This document shows, piece by piece, positions 44,048-53,205 of a stretch of 64,000 nt of DNA. The DNA is taken from positions 1 to 64,000 of the forward strand of contig NZ_CANMPJ010000001.1 of the NCBI RefSeq assembly GCF_947499705.1. Reading direction: 5' to 3'. This stretch comes from an uncultured Erythrobacter sp. GTDB taxonomy: Bacteria > Pseudomonadota > Alphaproteobacteria > Sphingomonadales > Sphingomonadaceae. Below the pieces are notes generated by a model. That model was not told the origin of the DNA and made no database searches. It saw only the letters and a list, made by a program, of their open reading frames with translations. The position numbers were made by a program, and so were the translations under genes. Each line of letters starts with the position of its first letter. Positions within the stretch are counted from its first letter, which is position 1.

Positions 44048-46381
44048 GTGTGGCTGACGCGAATTTCGCGTGAGAATCGTGATGCACAGATTGGCGCCGC
44101 AGCATTTGCGGCTGCCTGCATCGTCGCGCTTGCCATGGTCATTTCGGGCTTCGCGCACTTCCTTGAGCAGAGCCTCCATGATGGCCGCGATCAAATGCGG
44201 CTCTCCCCTGCGTCCGGTGACATTGCGATTGTCGAGATCGACGGGCGTTCGCTAGAGGCGCTCGATCAATGGCCCTGGCCGCGCGGTCACTACGCTTCGG
44301 CAATCACTGAACTCGATCGACTGGGCGCGGCACAGATTGCCTTCGATGTCGATTTTTCCGCGAATTCGTCGATTGAGGAAGATGGGAAGCTCGCGAAGGC
44401 GTTTGCCGCGATCAGTCAGCCTGCGATCCTGCCGACTTTCCGGCAGACCAATGAAGCCGGCGGCAGTCAAACCATCACCGAAACGCTGCCGATCCCGAAG
44501 TTCCGTGAGCACACCTTTGTCGCATCGGTGAATGTCGCTCCTTCCGCCAATGGCAGGATCACGCTCTATCCTCACGGCACGACCACGAATGGCACCGCCC
44601 GTCCGTCGCTGGCGAATATGCTGGCCAAGACCAGCGGCGAGGTCGATCAGTCTTTCAGAGTCGATCAGGCGATCGACATTTACTCCATCCCGCGCATCTC
44701 GTTCGTCGATCTTGTCGAAGGCCGCGTTCCGCGTTCCGCGATCGCTGGTAAGCGGGTTGTGATCGGGGCCACCGCCATTGAGCTGTTCGATCGCTATCCC
44801 ACTGCGCTTTTCGGCGTTCAGCCCGGTGTAGTGATCCAGGTTCAAGCGGCCGAGACGCTGCTCCAAGGCCGGGCGAGAGGCGGAACAGGTCAATTGATGC
44901 CGCTGATCGCCGTTGCGCTGGTATTGGGAGCATTCCTGTGGCGCCGCGGGCGTTCGGGCAAGGGAGCGGCCAAAGGCACTGCCGTGGCAGCCGTCCTGGC
45001 TGTTTCGCTTGTCGCTTTGGCGTTGGCATTTGATCAAGCGGCGCTGCCATATGTTCCATTGACCGGCGCTTTGGCATTTCTGATCACCTATTTCGCTGCG
45101 CGCAGAGCAATCAAGGCGGGTGTGAGCTTGCAGGCGGAGCGTTTGACCGACACCGCATCACAGCTTCCTAATCGTACGGCCATGCAGATTGGCCTGAAGC
45201 GCCGAGAAAACACCATGATCGCTGTGGCGCGAGTGGCAGATTTTGGCGAAGTACTGACTGCGCTCGGCATTTCGCATGTCGCCGAACTCGACCGTGCTAT
45301 CGCAAGGCGGCTTCGTTTGATGTCGGGCGTGGCGGAAGTCTACCGGCTGGAGAATGGCCTATTTGGCTGGTTCATGCCTGACGAACACGCCTCCGATCTG
45401 GATGACGCGTTTGCGGCTGCCCGATCATTGTTCACCGCACCATTCGAAATCGCAGGTGAACGGCTGCGCCTCGGGGTTCATTTTGGCAATGCGACCGACT
45501 CGATCGACAATGCCGAGGCAGCGTCGGAAATGGCCCGCAAGCGCGGGCTGAGCTGGTCTTCGAACGCGCGCGGGCTTCACGAAGAAACGCAGTTCCGCCA
45601 ACGCCTGCTAGGTGAGCTTGACGATGCGCTGAGCAACGGCGCAATTTCGGTCGTGTTTCAGCCCAAACTGCAACTGTCCGACCAAACCATCTCCGCCGGC
45701 GAATGTTTGGTGCGCTGGAACAGCCCTCAATTGGGTCAGATTTCTCCAGCGGACTTTATTCCGATCCTCGAAGAGAAGGGCAGGATTTTCGATCTGACTC
45801 TCTTCGTTCTGCGAGAAGCATTGCGGTGCCGAGATGACGCCAGAGATTCGGGGCAGGCCTTGAACCTTGCTGTCAATGTGTCGGCGCAGTTGCTTTCGGA
45901 TGATGAGTTCATCCAGACCGCGTCAGCGATCCTGAAAGACAACGGTGCGCCCGAAAATGGCGGAATAACGCTTGAGATCACTGAGAGCGCGCCGCTGGTC
46001 GATTCCGTTTCCGCGCGGTCGGCGCTCGAAGCCCTGTCTGCCGCTGGCGCGCGAATTTCGATCGACGACTACGGAACCGGACAGGCCTCGCTCAACTACC
46101 TTCAGGATTTCCCCGCGCAGGAAATCAAGCTGGATCAGAGCTTTGTTCGCAATCTGGTCGCCGACCGCAAGGATCGCATCATGGTCCAGTCGACCATCGA
46201 GCTCGCCCACGCGCTTGGGTTCGATATCGTCGCCGAGGGCGTGGAAGATGCAGAAGTGCTGCAATCGCTCGCGCAGCTTGGGTGCGACTACGCGCAGGGC
46301 TGGGAGATTGGCAAACCGGTCGACTGGACCGAATTCTCGGCAATGCTCGGCGACAGAAAAGCCATGCAAGCGGCTGCTTGA
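44048..46381 (+). CDS. CHASE2 sensor with degenerate GGDEF and EAL (c-di-GMP phosphodiesterase) domains
   Basis: 777 residues from GTG 44048 (AGGAG 7 nt upstream). One membrane segment (about 13-37) is followed by the periplasmic CHASE2 domain (DIAIVEIDGRSLEALDQWPWPR, FDVDFSA, KRVVIGATAIELFDRY) and a cluster of membrane segments (about 280-345). A GGDEF-like domain follows (begins LPNRTAM) whose active-site loop reads LENGLFG, so it cannot be a cyclase. The EAL domain keeps the key residues: E552 in ECLVRW, LEITES, D673-D674 in DDYGTG, K694 in KLDQSF and E730 in EGVED. It should therefore hydrolyse cyclic-di-GMP in response to a periplasmic signal. CHASE2, FecR and exported repeat proteins are often neighbours. 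Confidence 0.92.
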   Translation: MWLTRISRENRDAQIGAAAFAAACIVALAMVISGFAHFLEQSLHDGRDQMRLSPASGDIAIVEIDGRSLEALDQWPWPRGHYASAITELDRLGAAQIAFDVDFSANSSIEEDGKLAKAFAAISQPAILPTFRQTNEAGGSQTITETLPIPKFREHTFVASVNVAPSANGRITLYPHGTTTNGTARPSLANMLAKTSGEVDQSFRVDQAIDIYSIPRISFVDLVEGRVPRSAIAGKRVVIGATAIELFDRYPTALFGVQPGVVIQVQAAETLLQGRARGGTGQLMPLIAVALVLGAFLWRRGRSGKGAAKGTAVAAVLAVSLVALALAFDQAALPYVPLTGALAFLITYFAARRAIKAGVSLQAERLTDTASQLPNRTAMQIGLKRRENTMIAVARVADFGEVLTALGISHVAELDRAIARRLRLMSGVAEVYRLENGLFGWFMPDEHASDLDDAFAAARSLFTAPFEIAGERLRLGVHFGNATDSIDNAEAASEMARKRGLSWSSNARGLHEETQFRQRLLGELDDALSNGAISVVFQPKLQLSDQTISAGECLVRWNSPQLGQISPADFIPILEEKGRIFDLTLFVLREALRCRDDARDSGQALNLAVNVSAQLLSDDEFIQTASAILKDNGAPENGGITLEITESAPLVDSVSARSALEALSAAGARISIDDYGTGQASLNYLQDFPAQEIKLDQSFVRNLVADRKDRIMVQSTIELAHALGFDIVAEGVEDAEVLQSLAQLGCDYAQGWEIGKPVDWTEFSAMLGDRKAMQAAA

Positions 46382-46399
46382 TCCCGTCACTACGTCAAT

Positions 46400-47713
46400 T
46401 CAAGCGAACCGGTTGATCAGGTTCTCAAGATACTCCTGGCGACCGGAAATGGGCCTAGGTTCCAGGTTGTTTTCCAGAGCGTAGTCCGCAGCCTGATCAA
46501 GAGCCAGCTCACCGCTGAGCACCTTCGCACCGAAATCGCCTTTCCAACCGGCGTAGCGTTGCTCGACAAAGCCACCAAGTTCGCCATCTTCGATCATGCT
46601 GGCTGCAGCCAGCAGAGCTTTTGCCATCACATCGACGCCGCCGATATGCGCAAAGAACAAGTCTTCAGCATCGATCGACTGGCGGCGAACCTTCGCATCG
46701 AAGTTGAAGCCGCCTGTCTCGAAGCCTCCGCCCTTGAGCAATTCGTAGATTGCCAGGGTCATCTCGGGGACGCTGTTCGGAAACTGATCGGTGTCCCAAC
46801 CATTTTGCGGGTCACCGCGATTGATGTCGATCGAACCCATAATGCCCAACGCGTTCGCTGTGGCGATTTCGTGCTCGAAACTGTTGCCTGCCAAGGTTGC
46901 GTGATTGGCCTCGATATTGACCTTCACTTCGTTCTCGAGCCCGTATTTTTTCAGGAAGCCGTAAACGGTCGCAGTGTCCCGGTCATACTGATGCTTCGTG
47001 GGTTCGTGGGGTTTGGGCTCAATCAGGATTGCCCCTTCGAAACCGATCTTGTGCTTGTGTTCGACAACCATGTTCATGAACCGGCCAAGCTGATCGAGTT
47101 CCTGTCCGATATCGGTGTTCAGGATCGTGTCGTAGCCTTCGCGTCCACCCCAAAGCACGTAGTTTGCGCCACCCAAGCGATTGGTGACTTCCATCATTGA
47201 TCGGACCTGATGTGCAGCCCATGCGAAAACATCGGGATTGGGATTGGTGGCAGCGCCTGCTGCATAACGCGGATGGCTGAACAGGTTGGCTGTGCCCCAG
47301 AGCAATTGCACCCCGGTCTGCTCGATCTTTTCGGCCATCTTGTCGGCAATTGCATCGAGCTCGCGCGAATAACCGGCAATGTCCTCATAATCGGCGATCG
47401 CGTCCACGTCGTGGAAACAGAAGAATGGCGCGCTCAGCTTGGCGAACATATCGAACGCGGCGTCGAGCTTGATCTGTGCGAGGTCCGGCGTGACCGGATC
47501 GCCGGGCTTCCATGGCCGGTCGAACGTGCCCGCGCCGAAGATATCGTGGCCGGGCCACGCGAATGTGTGCCAGTAACATACCGCCCAGCGCAGATGGTCG
47601 CGCATCGATTTGCCCAAGACCACGCGGTCCGCGTCATAATATCGATAGGCTAGCGGATTGGTGCTGTCGGGCCCTTCATAGGCAATGGCGGGAAGGTCGG
47701 CGAAATAGCCCAT
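46400..47713 (-). CDS. xylA: Xylose isomerase
   Basis: 437 residues, class II length. Signature segments are [26 protein letters not shown] (with the catalytic His), [47 protein letters not shown] and [16 protein letters not shown], which carry the metal ligands. It converts D-xylose to D-xylulose in the cytoplasm. It is the last gene of the minus-strand xylose operon; its ATG overlaps the xylB stop by one base. The CHASE2-EAL gene converges on it with 18 bp between. Confidence 0.96.
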   Translation of the reverse strand: MGYFADLPAIAYEGPDSTNPLAYRYYDADRVVLGKSMRDHLRWAVCYWHTFAWPGHDIFGAGTFDRPWKPGDPVTPDLAQIKLDAAFDMFAKLSAPFFCFHDVDAIADYEDIAGYSRELDAIADKMAEKIEQTGVQLLWGTANLFSHPRYAAGAATNPNPDVFAWAAHQVRSMMEVTNRLGGANYVLWGGREGYDTILNTDIGQELDQLGRFMNMVVEHKHKIGFEGAILIEPKPHEPTKHQYDRDTATVYGFLKKYGLENEVKVNIEANHATLAGNSFEHEIATANALGIMGSIDINRGDPQNGWDTDQFPNSVPEMTLAIYELLKGGGFETGGFNFDAKVRRQSIDAEDLFFAHIGGVDVMAKALLAAASMIEDGELGGFVEQRYAGWKGDFGAKVLSGELALDQAADYALENNLEPRPISGRQEYLENLINRFA

Positions 47714-49140
47714 CAGATGTCTCCGAAACTGGATTTGAGTGTTGGATAGAGCGAGCGGAACAGCGCCAACCGCTGCTCATCATTCGATTGCGGAGTGACC
47801 TCAGCGAGAATGTCCGGCTGAGTGCAAACCTCAGCGACGGGTTCCTGATCGACGGCCAGGCGGGCCAGCCGCGCGGCGCCACTCGCCGGGCCGACGCTTG
47901 ACCCATCGCGGTAGATCAGCGGGATTTGCAGAACGTCCGCAAGGATTTGCGCCCAATATTCCGAGCGAGCGCCGCCGCCGATGACTGACAATTCGGCAGG
48001 TCGGGACGTCATTGTGTCAAGCCCGTCTCGCAGGCCGAATGCCACGCCTTCGAGCACCGATCTGACCAATTCTGCCGGACCGGTACCGTGTGTGAGATTG
48101 AAGAACGTGCCTTTTGCCGTTGGATCGTTGTGCGGCGTGCGTTCGCCCGAAAGATAGGGGAGGAAGATTGGCAGATCGGACCGGGCGACTTCGCTCGATT
48201 CAGCTGCCGCTAGAGCGCTCGCGACATCTTCGAAACCCGTCAGCCGGGAGACCCAATCGAGACATGCCGCCGCCGAAAGCATAACGCTCATTGTATGCCA
48301 GCGGCCGGGCAATGCGTGGCAAAAGGCGTGAACCCCGCGTGCGGGATCGGGTTCGAACTGCTTGCCCGCTGCGAAAACGACACCTGAAGTTCCGAGGCTG
48401 AGAAACGCCTCGCCTGGCTCTGTCACGCCTGCGCCAATGGCACCGGCGGCCTGATCTCCGCCCCCTCCGGCGACGGCGACTATGGGAAGCCCCAGCTCAT
48501 CGGCAATGCTTTGACGAAGCATGCCGGAAGTCTCGGAGCCTTCACCAAGACTGGGCATGTGGCTCTCGTCGAGCCCCACTGCGTCAAGCATTTCGGGCGA
48601 CCAGCGGCGATGCGCAATGTCGAGCCACAGCGTGCCCGACGCATCCGACATATCGCTGACCTTGTCGCCGGTCAGGATCAGGCGGATGTAATCCTTGGGC
48701 AGAAGCACTTTCCGGACTGACGCAAAGACCTGCGGTTCATTGTCTCGCAGCCACGCCAGTTTCGGTGCCGTAAAGCCCGGCATAGCGAGGTTGCCGGTCT
48801 GTTTGCGAGCCAGCGCGTCAAGCCGTGTCCCTTGCGCTGCGCTGCGCCCGTCGTTCCACAGGATCGCGGGCCGCAGCACCTCGTCACTTGCGCTGAGCAC
48901 CACTGCGCCATGCATCTGCCCGGATAGGCCGAGCCCCCGAATTCCAGCTCGAAGATCGGCTGGCAGCGCCAAGATGGAAGCCTTGGTCGCATCCCACCAA
49001 ACGGCCGGATCCTGTTCGGACCAGAGTGGGTGCGGCCTCTGCACGGACAGCGGCTCGACGCTTTGGGCCAGGACGGAACCGATTTCACCGAGAATGACGC
49101 TCTTTACGCCCGACGTGCCGATATCGATGCCCAGCCACAT
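47713..49140 (-). CDS. xylB: Xylulokinase
   Basis: 475 residues from the ATG at 49140, which gives the FGGY-kinase opening [17 protein letters not shown] and overlaps the stop of the preceding epimerase gene. Other family segments are [44 protein letters not shown] and [19 protein letters not shown]. It phosphorylates D-xylulose to xylulose 5-phosphate for the pentose phosphate pathway. Length is normal. Confidence 0.95.
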   Translation of the reverse strand: MWLGIDIGTSGVKSVILGEIGSVLAQSVEPLSVQRPHPLWSEQDPAVWWDATKASILALPADLRAGIRGLGLSGQMHGAVVLSASDEVLRPAILWNDGRSAAQGTRLDALARKQTGNLAMPGFTAPKLAWLRDNEPQVFASVRKVLLPKDYIRLILTGDKVSDMSDASGTLWLDIAHRRWSPEMLDAVGLDESHMPSLGEGSETSGMLRQSIADELGLPIVAVAGGGGDQAAGAIGAGVTEPGEAFLSLGTSGVVFAAGKQFEPDPARGVHAFCHALPGRWHTMSVMLSAAACLDWVSRLTGFEDVASALAAAESSEVARSDLPIFLPYLSGERTPHNDPTAKGTFFNLTHGTGPAELVRSVLEGVAFGLRDGLDTMTSRPAELSVIGGGARSEYWAQILADVLQIPLIYRDGSSVGPASGAARLARLAVDQEPVAEVCTQPDILAEVTPQSNDEQRLALFRSLYPTLKSSFGDI

Positions 49141-49985
49141 CAGACAGTCTCCTTTAGCATGAAGGAGCATTCGACCGAGAAGCTCTCACCCGGCTCGAGC
49201 ATTTGCAGTCCGGTCTCTTCTCGGCCCAGCGGGCTGTTGATCGCGTCCGGGATGTGGCTGACTGGCTCAACACAAAGGAAGTCTGCGCCAGGCGGTGTGT
49301 AGACATGTGTGAAGGGTAGGTTTGCGCTTGGTCTCATCGTCAGGACGTGGCCCGGCCATGCCAATTGAATGGATTGGCTGCCGCCAGTGAAGCAATTGTC
49401 GAAACCTTGATCGGCAAACCATTCTGGTTGCCGGTCTAGCAGGCGGTGTTGAGCGGGCAGACGATCAGGTCCCGTTTGCCAATAGCCGTCGAAGGCGCCG
49501 CTCAGAGTCGCTCTCTCCCGCGGGAAGTACGGGTGCAACCCCAGACCCGCGGGCATTGGCACTTTGTCGGTATTGGTGAGCGTGAGCGTGTGTGAATAGC
49601 CATTCTCCAGCAGCTGGATGTGCTGCTCACTTGAGAATGTCCATGGCCAAATGGACCCATCATGGGCGAGCCCCAACGTAGCTGCATCTTGTCCCGATTG
49701 TTTGACCGACCACGGGCTGACCCAGCCAAGGCCGTGGATTGCATGGTGTGGATCGACGCCCTTCTGGGACATCGGGATCGTCCTGATCTCTCCCGTTCGC
49801 GACACACGACCATCCGCAATGCGATTGCAGAATGGCACAAGCGGAAAGCACGCCAGATCAGTCGGGTGATCCCCGCCTGCATGCGGGCGGAACACATCAA
49901 TGCCGCGCCACAGGAAAGAGGTTACGCCGCCACCTTTCCACGGATCGAGGGTGATCTCCAAATCGTCTGAGGTCAGCCTCAACAC
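49140..49985 (-). CDS. Aldose 1-epimerase
   Basis: About 281 residues from a GTG (LRLTSDDLEITLDPWKGGGV). This start is chosen because GGAGGG lies 8 nt upstream within the end of the transporter gene; the frame is open further up but runs antisense-free into that gene without a family-like sequence. Motifs are PLVPFCNRIADGRV, HAIHGLGW (catalytic His) and GLGLHPYFPR (second His); the family's C-terminal Glu is likely in FLCVEPVSH. It interconverts the anomers of xylose or another sugar for the isomerase. Most similar in type to sphingomonad sugar-operon epimerases. Confidence 0.88.
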   Translation of the reverse strand: MLRLTSDDLEITLDPWKGGGVTSFLWRGIDVFRPHAGGDHPTDLACFPLVPFCNRIADGRVSRTGEIRTIPMSQKGVDPHHAIHGLGWVSPWSVKQSGQDAATLGLAHDGSIWPWTFSSEQHIQLLENGYSHTLTLTNTDKVPMPAGLGLHPYFPRERATLSGAFDGYWQTGPDRLPAQHRLLDRQPEWFADQGFDNCFTGGSQSIQLAWPGHVLTMRPSANLPFTHVYTPPGADFLCVEPVSHIPDAINSPLGREETGLQMLEPGESFSVECSFMLKETV

Positions 49986-49989
49986 ACGT

Positions 49990-51390
49990 TCAGCCCTCCA
50001 TCGCCTCAAGCTCGCGCCCGGCGGTCTCACGCACCATCTTGGCGACAAAGAACACCGAGATGACCGCCGCCGCGGCGTAGAATCCATAGGTTACTGGCAG
50101 GCCGATATTCGTGAGCAGCCAAGGAAAGCTCATGATGATCAGGAAGTTGGCGGTCCATTGCGCAAATCCCGATACGGCGAGACCAGAACCGCGAATCTGG
50201 TTGGGGAACATCTCCCCCAGCATGACCCACATCACCGGTCCCCAACTGAAATTGAACGCGACGACATAGGCATTGGCGGCGATCAGCGCGGCAATGCCTG
50301 CTCCATCGGAAAGGACCAATTCGCCATCGACAAGCGAGCCAGACGCGAACGCGAATGCCATCACGGTGAGCCCGATCGCCATCCCGACCGATCCGATCAA
50401 TAAGAGCGGCTTGCGCCCAATGCGGTCGATCAGGGCGATCGCGGCGAACACGGCACCGATCGACAAAGCACCGGACAGCACATTGATCTTGAGCGCGTCA
50501 TTCTCGGTAAAGCCAACCGCTTGCCAGAGCACCGCTCCGTAATAAAAGACAATGTTGATCCCAACGAGCTGCTGGAAGGTTGCAAGCCCGATGCCGACCC
50601 ATACGATTGTCCGGATGCGCCCCGTTTGGGTGGAAACAAGGTCAGACAATCGCGGCTGATGATCGCCCGCGAGGCTTTCACGAATTTCCTGGAGTTTCGC
50701 AGGGACCTGACTTTCGCCAAGCAGTTTGGCCAGAACGGATTGGGCTTCCTTTTCGCGTCTTTTGGCCACCAGGTAGCGCGGGCTTTCCGGGATAAAGAAC
50801 AAGAGCACCAGAAACAGGGTCGCGGGAACAAGTTCGGCCCAGAACATCCAGCGCCATGCCTCGAACCCGCCCCAGATTTGCGCGCGGCTTCCTCCTGCCA
50901 TTTCGGCAAGTAGGTAGTTCGACAGGAATGCCGCTGTGAGCCCGACAATGATCATCACCTGCTGGATCGACGACAAGCGACCACGCCGGTCAGCTGGTGC
51001 GACCTCCGAAATGTAGGCGGGTGCAATCACACTCGCCGCGCCGACGGCCAGACCGCCGAGGATGCGCGCTATGACAAAGACAGTCGCATCACCAGCAACG
51101 CCCGATCCCCATGCCGAGATGATGAACAAGACAGCGGCGATCAGCAGAACGCTGCGGCGTCCAATCATGTCGGACAATCGCCCTGCAATGAAGGCGCCGA
51201 CCGCGCAGCCGAGCAGCATCGAGGCAACATTGAAGCCGGTGCCGACAGAGGTGGAGTCGAATGCTTCCTGAAGCCCGTCGACGGTCCCGTTGATGACCCC
51301 GCTATCGAATCCGAAAAGGAAACCGCCAAGAGTGGCGACCGACACGATTATGCCGATGAAGCGAATATTTTCCGTCCGTTCCCCGCCCAT
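49990..51390 (-). CDS. MFS sugar porter, probable D-xylose:H+ symporter
   Basis: 466 residues with 12 predicted membrane segments. Sugar-porter signatures include FGFDSGVINGTV in the first segment, GRLSDMIGRRSVLL, PAYISEVAPADRRGRL, PESPRYLVAKRREKEA, FQQLVGINIVFYYG and DRIGRKPLLL. It is the first gene of the operon with epimerase, xylB and xylA, so D-xylose is the likely substrate. A candidate operator lies 36 bp upstream of its ATG. Confidence 0.93.
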   Translation of the reverse strand: MGGERTENIRFIGIIVSVATLGGFLFGFDSGVINGTVDGLQEAFDSTSVGTGFNVASMLLGCAVGAFIAGRLSDMIGRRSVLLIAAVLFIISAWGSGVAGDATVFVIARILGGLAVGAASVIAPAYISEVAPADRRGRLSSIQQVMIIVGLTAAFLSNYLLAEMAGGSRAQIWGGFEAWRWMFWAELVPATLFLVLLFFIPESPRYLVAKRREKEAQSVLAKLLGESQVPAKLQEIRESLAGDHQPRLSDLVSTQTGRIRTIVWVGIGLATFQQLVGINIVFYYGAVLWQAVGFTENDALKINVLSGALSIGAVFAAIALIDRIGRKPLLLIGSVGMAIGLTVMAFAFASGSLVDGELVLSDGAGIAALIAANAYVVAFNFSWGPVMWVMLGEMFPNQIRGSGLAVSGFAQWTANFLIIMSFPWLLTNIGLPVTYGFYAAAAVISVFFVAKMVRETAGRELEAMEG

Positions 51391-51425
51391 TCGAATTCTC
51401 TCCCTGAACCAATGCGAGAGCGAAT

Positions 51426-51437
51426 GTTAGCGGTAAC
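51426..51437. promoter_or_regulatory. Candidate LacI-type operator upstream of the xylose operon
   Basis: GTTAGCGGTAAC is a near-palindrome (one mismatched pair) with the central CG usual for LacI-family sites. It shares the core TAGCGNTA with the perfect palindrome at 52578-52591 and lies 36 bp before the transporter gene. Confidence 0.5.
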
Positions 51438-51453
51438 TTTCAAAATAGCCAGA

Positions 51454-52512
51454 TCAATCTGACATCGTGCATGGACCGGAGGATTCTCGCTCAATCAGAG
51501 TGCAGGGATGCACCCGTGCAATCGAGCCGGAACTGTCGCCATCGGCGCGAGTGTCGACCTTCGCAAGGACTAGATCGAAGGCGGCAGCTGCCATCTCGCT
51601 AACCGGTTGATCAACGGTTGTTAGTTCGGGCCAAACCGAAATTGCAGAAGGGCTGTTGTCAAAGCCGACTACGCTGAGATCGCCGGGTACAATCAAGCCG
51701 TGTCGATGCGCTACGCCAATAGCAGCTGCGGCCATATCGTCGTTGCTTGCAAAGATCGCGCTGGGGCGGTTTTGCAGTTGAAATAGGCGCTCGGCCGCAC
51801 CGACTCCGGATCGATATGTGAATTCGCCATCAACCACTAGTTCGTCGCTAACCGGATGGCCGGCCTCGGCCATGCGTTCGCGGAACCCTTCTTCCCGCAG
51901 CGTGCTTGAAACCTGATCCCTTGGTCCGCGTATGAAGCCGATCCGGCGATGACCCAAATCGAGCAGGTGCTGGGTCATGGTCGCCGCTGCTGCCCTGTCA
52001 TCTATGTTGATATCCATAGGCTTACGAGCATCACTGCCGTTTGCGACGGTCGCCACCGGAATATCGAGTTCCTCGAATACGGACAAGATTTCGCGCGAGC
52101 CGGATGTTGGCGGCGGAAGTATCACCCCAGCGATCTTTGCTTTGGCCAGACGTAGCGCAGAGGCGACATACTCCGCTGCGGTGTCCTCGGCGCAAATATC
52201 GACGATCAGGTGATTGTCTGACCGTTTCGCTGCTCCTAGCGCTCCTTGCAGGAATCGCCCGAGATAACTGTCCGAAGGATTTGCATAGATCAGGCCGATA
52301 TGGATATCGAAACCTTTGGCGAGGCGTCTGGCTGACGGGTTTGGCTGGTAATTGAGGGCCTTCACGGCGCGGAGCACTTTTTCACGCGTGCCCTCGCGGA
52401 CTCCCTCCTCACGGTTCATGACCCGCGACACTGTCATCGCCGAAACGCCGGCCTGACGAGCCACGTCACCGATCGTAACCGCTTGCTGTGTGCGCCGCTT
52501 TGCCCGTGCCAT
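51454..52512 (-). CDS. LacI-family regulator, probable xylose repressor
   Basis: 352 residues. The N-terminal helix-turn-helix and hinge (VTIGDVARQAGVSAMTVSRVMN, KALNYQPNPSARRLAKG) are followed by a periplasmic-binding-protein-like effector domain (HIGLIYANPSDSYLGRFLQGAL, LDLGHRRIGFIRGP, PSAIFASNDDMAAAAIGVAHRHGL, VVGFDNSPSA). It sits directly upstream of the xylose operon on the same strand with 63 bp between, and palindromes lie before both units. Regulation of the operon by xylose or a metabolite is inferred. Confidence 0.92.
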   Translation of the reverse strand: MARAKRRTQQAVTIGDVARQAGVSAMTVSRVMNREEGVREGTREKVLRAVKALNYQPNPSARRLAKGFDIHIGLIYANPSDSYLGRFLQGALGAAKRSDNHLIVDICAEDTAAEYVASALRLAKAKIAGVILPPPTSGSREILSVFEELDIPVATVANGSDARKPMDINIDDRAAAATMTQHLLDLGHRRIGFIRGPRDQVSSTLREEGFRERMAEAGHPVSDELVVDGEFTYRSGVGAAERLFQLQNRPSAIFASNDDMAAAAIGVAHRHGLIVPGDLSVVGFDNSPSAISVWPELTTVDQPVSEMAAAAFDLVLAKVDTRADGDSSGSIARVHPCTLIERESSGPCTMSD

Positions 52513-52549
52513 CCTCGCCCTCTTTTTCGAGGCCTACTCCGCTAGCTCA

Positions 52550-52563
52550 GCCATTGCAATGGC
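52550..52563. promoter_or_regulatory. Perfect 14-bp palindrome upstream of the LacI-type gene
   Basis: GCCATTGCAATGGC is fully self-complementary and lies 38 bp before the regulator's ATG. Its sequence differs from the TAGCGNTA-type sites, so a different factor may bind. Confidence 0.35.
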
Positions 52564-52577
52564 ATGACACAGTCACA

Positions 52578-52591
52578 TGGTAGCGCTACCA
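52578..52591. promoter_or_regulatory. Perfect palindromic LacI-type operator
   Basis: TGGTAGCGCTACCA is fully self-complementary with a central CG, as in LacI-family operators. It lies 66 bp before the regulator's start, consistent with autoregulation. Confidence 0.6.
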
Positions 52592-52698
52592 AAACGGAGT
52601 CGAAGAAGGAGGCGGCTGGTGCATACATCTTGACCGCTGACGGTAACGACCGGGATAGGAAGTCAACCGAAGTCACGCTCGACAAGGACTGACGTTGG

Positions 52699-53205
52699 CT
52701 ACTTCTTTCGCTTCCGCATTCTTGGCAGCAGGAACAGGTAGATGCCTGTGCCCCACATGATGATCAGCAGCACCCCGGTGGGCAGGAACAGGTAGAGCTT
52801 CACCTCGTCCGAGAAGAACGACCCGTCATGGATGCTTTCGATCAGGTCGGACCGGCGATAGGCGACGTTGAGCACTTCGGCGGTACTGGTGTCGACCTGG
52901 ACCTCCCATCCTGAATGTCCGCGCAGTTTGGCCACACCCTTGTCCACGCGCAGATCGATCCGATCGATGTCTGACCATTCACTGATGCCGGCTTCGGGGT
53001 AGGCTCGGCTGGCGGCGATCATCTGCTCATAGGTCGCCGTTGGGATTTGCTCAGACACCGCGCCGCGCTCGGTCGAAGGCTGGATCCAGTCGATCTCCTT
53101 CTTGAGCATCAGGAATATGCCCGCGGCGAACATGATCCCCGCCGGCAGGAAGACCACGAGTGAAAGCCAGTAATGGACCTGGCGCAGCAGGCGCTTCCAG
53201 TTCAT
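52699..53205 (-). CDS. PepSY-domain membrane protein
   Basis: 168 residues with two membrane segments: VHYWLSLVVFLPAGIMFAAGIFLML (about 9-34) and LYLFLPTGVLLIIMWGTGIYLFLL (about 137-160). Between them is one periplasmic PepSY-like domain (EQMIAASRAYPEAGISEWSDIDRIDLR, WEVQVDTSTAEVLNVAYR). The architecture is that of the short PepSY_TM proteins. The basic tail RMRKRKK is cytoplasmic. Its ATG overlaps the stop of the BNR-repeat gene (ATGA), so they are co-translated. Function is unknown; PepSY domains are linked to protease inhibition or metal/redox membrane complexes. Confidence 0.88.
   Translation of the reverse strand: MNWKRLLRQVHYWLSLVVFLPAGIMFAAGIFLMLKKEIDWIQPSTERGAVSEQIPTATYEQMIAASRAYPEAGISEWSDIDRIDLRVDKGVAKLRGHSGWEVQVDTSTAEVLNVAYRRSDLIESIHDGSFFSDEVKLYLFLPTGVLLIIMWGTGIYLFLLPRMRKRKK

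Noticed and set aside
42596..44105. Low-complexity minus-strand frames opposite the FecR-protein tail
   Set aside because: They simply translate the GGC/GAC/AAT-rich repeats backwards (Ile/Val/Ala, His/Arg or Ser/Pro runs).
52513..52698. A possible small gene between the LacI-type regulator and the PepSY gene
   Set aside because: No open frame with a start and RBS is seen; the stretch holds palindromic operator-like sites instead.
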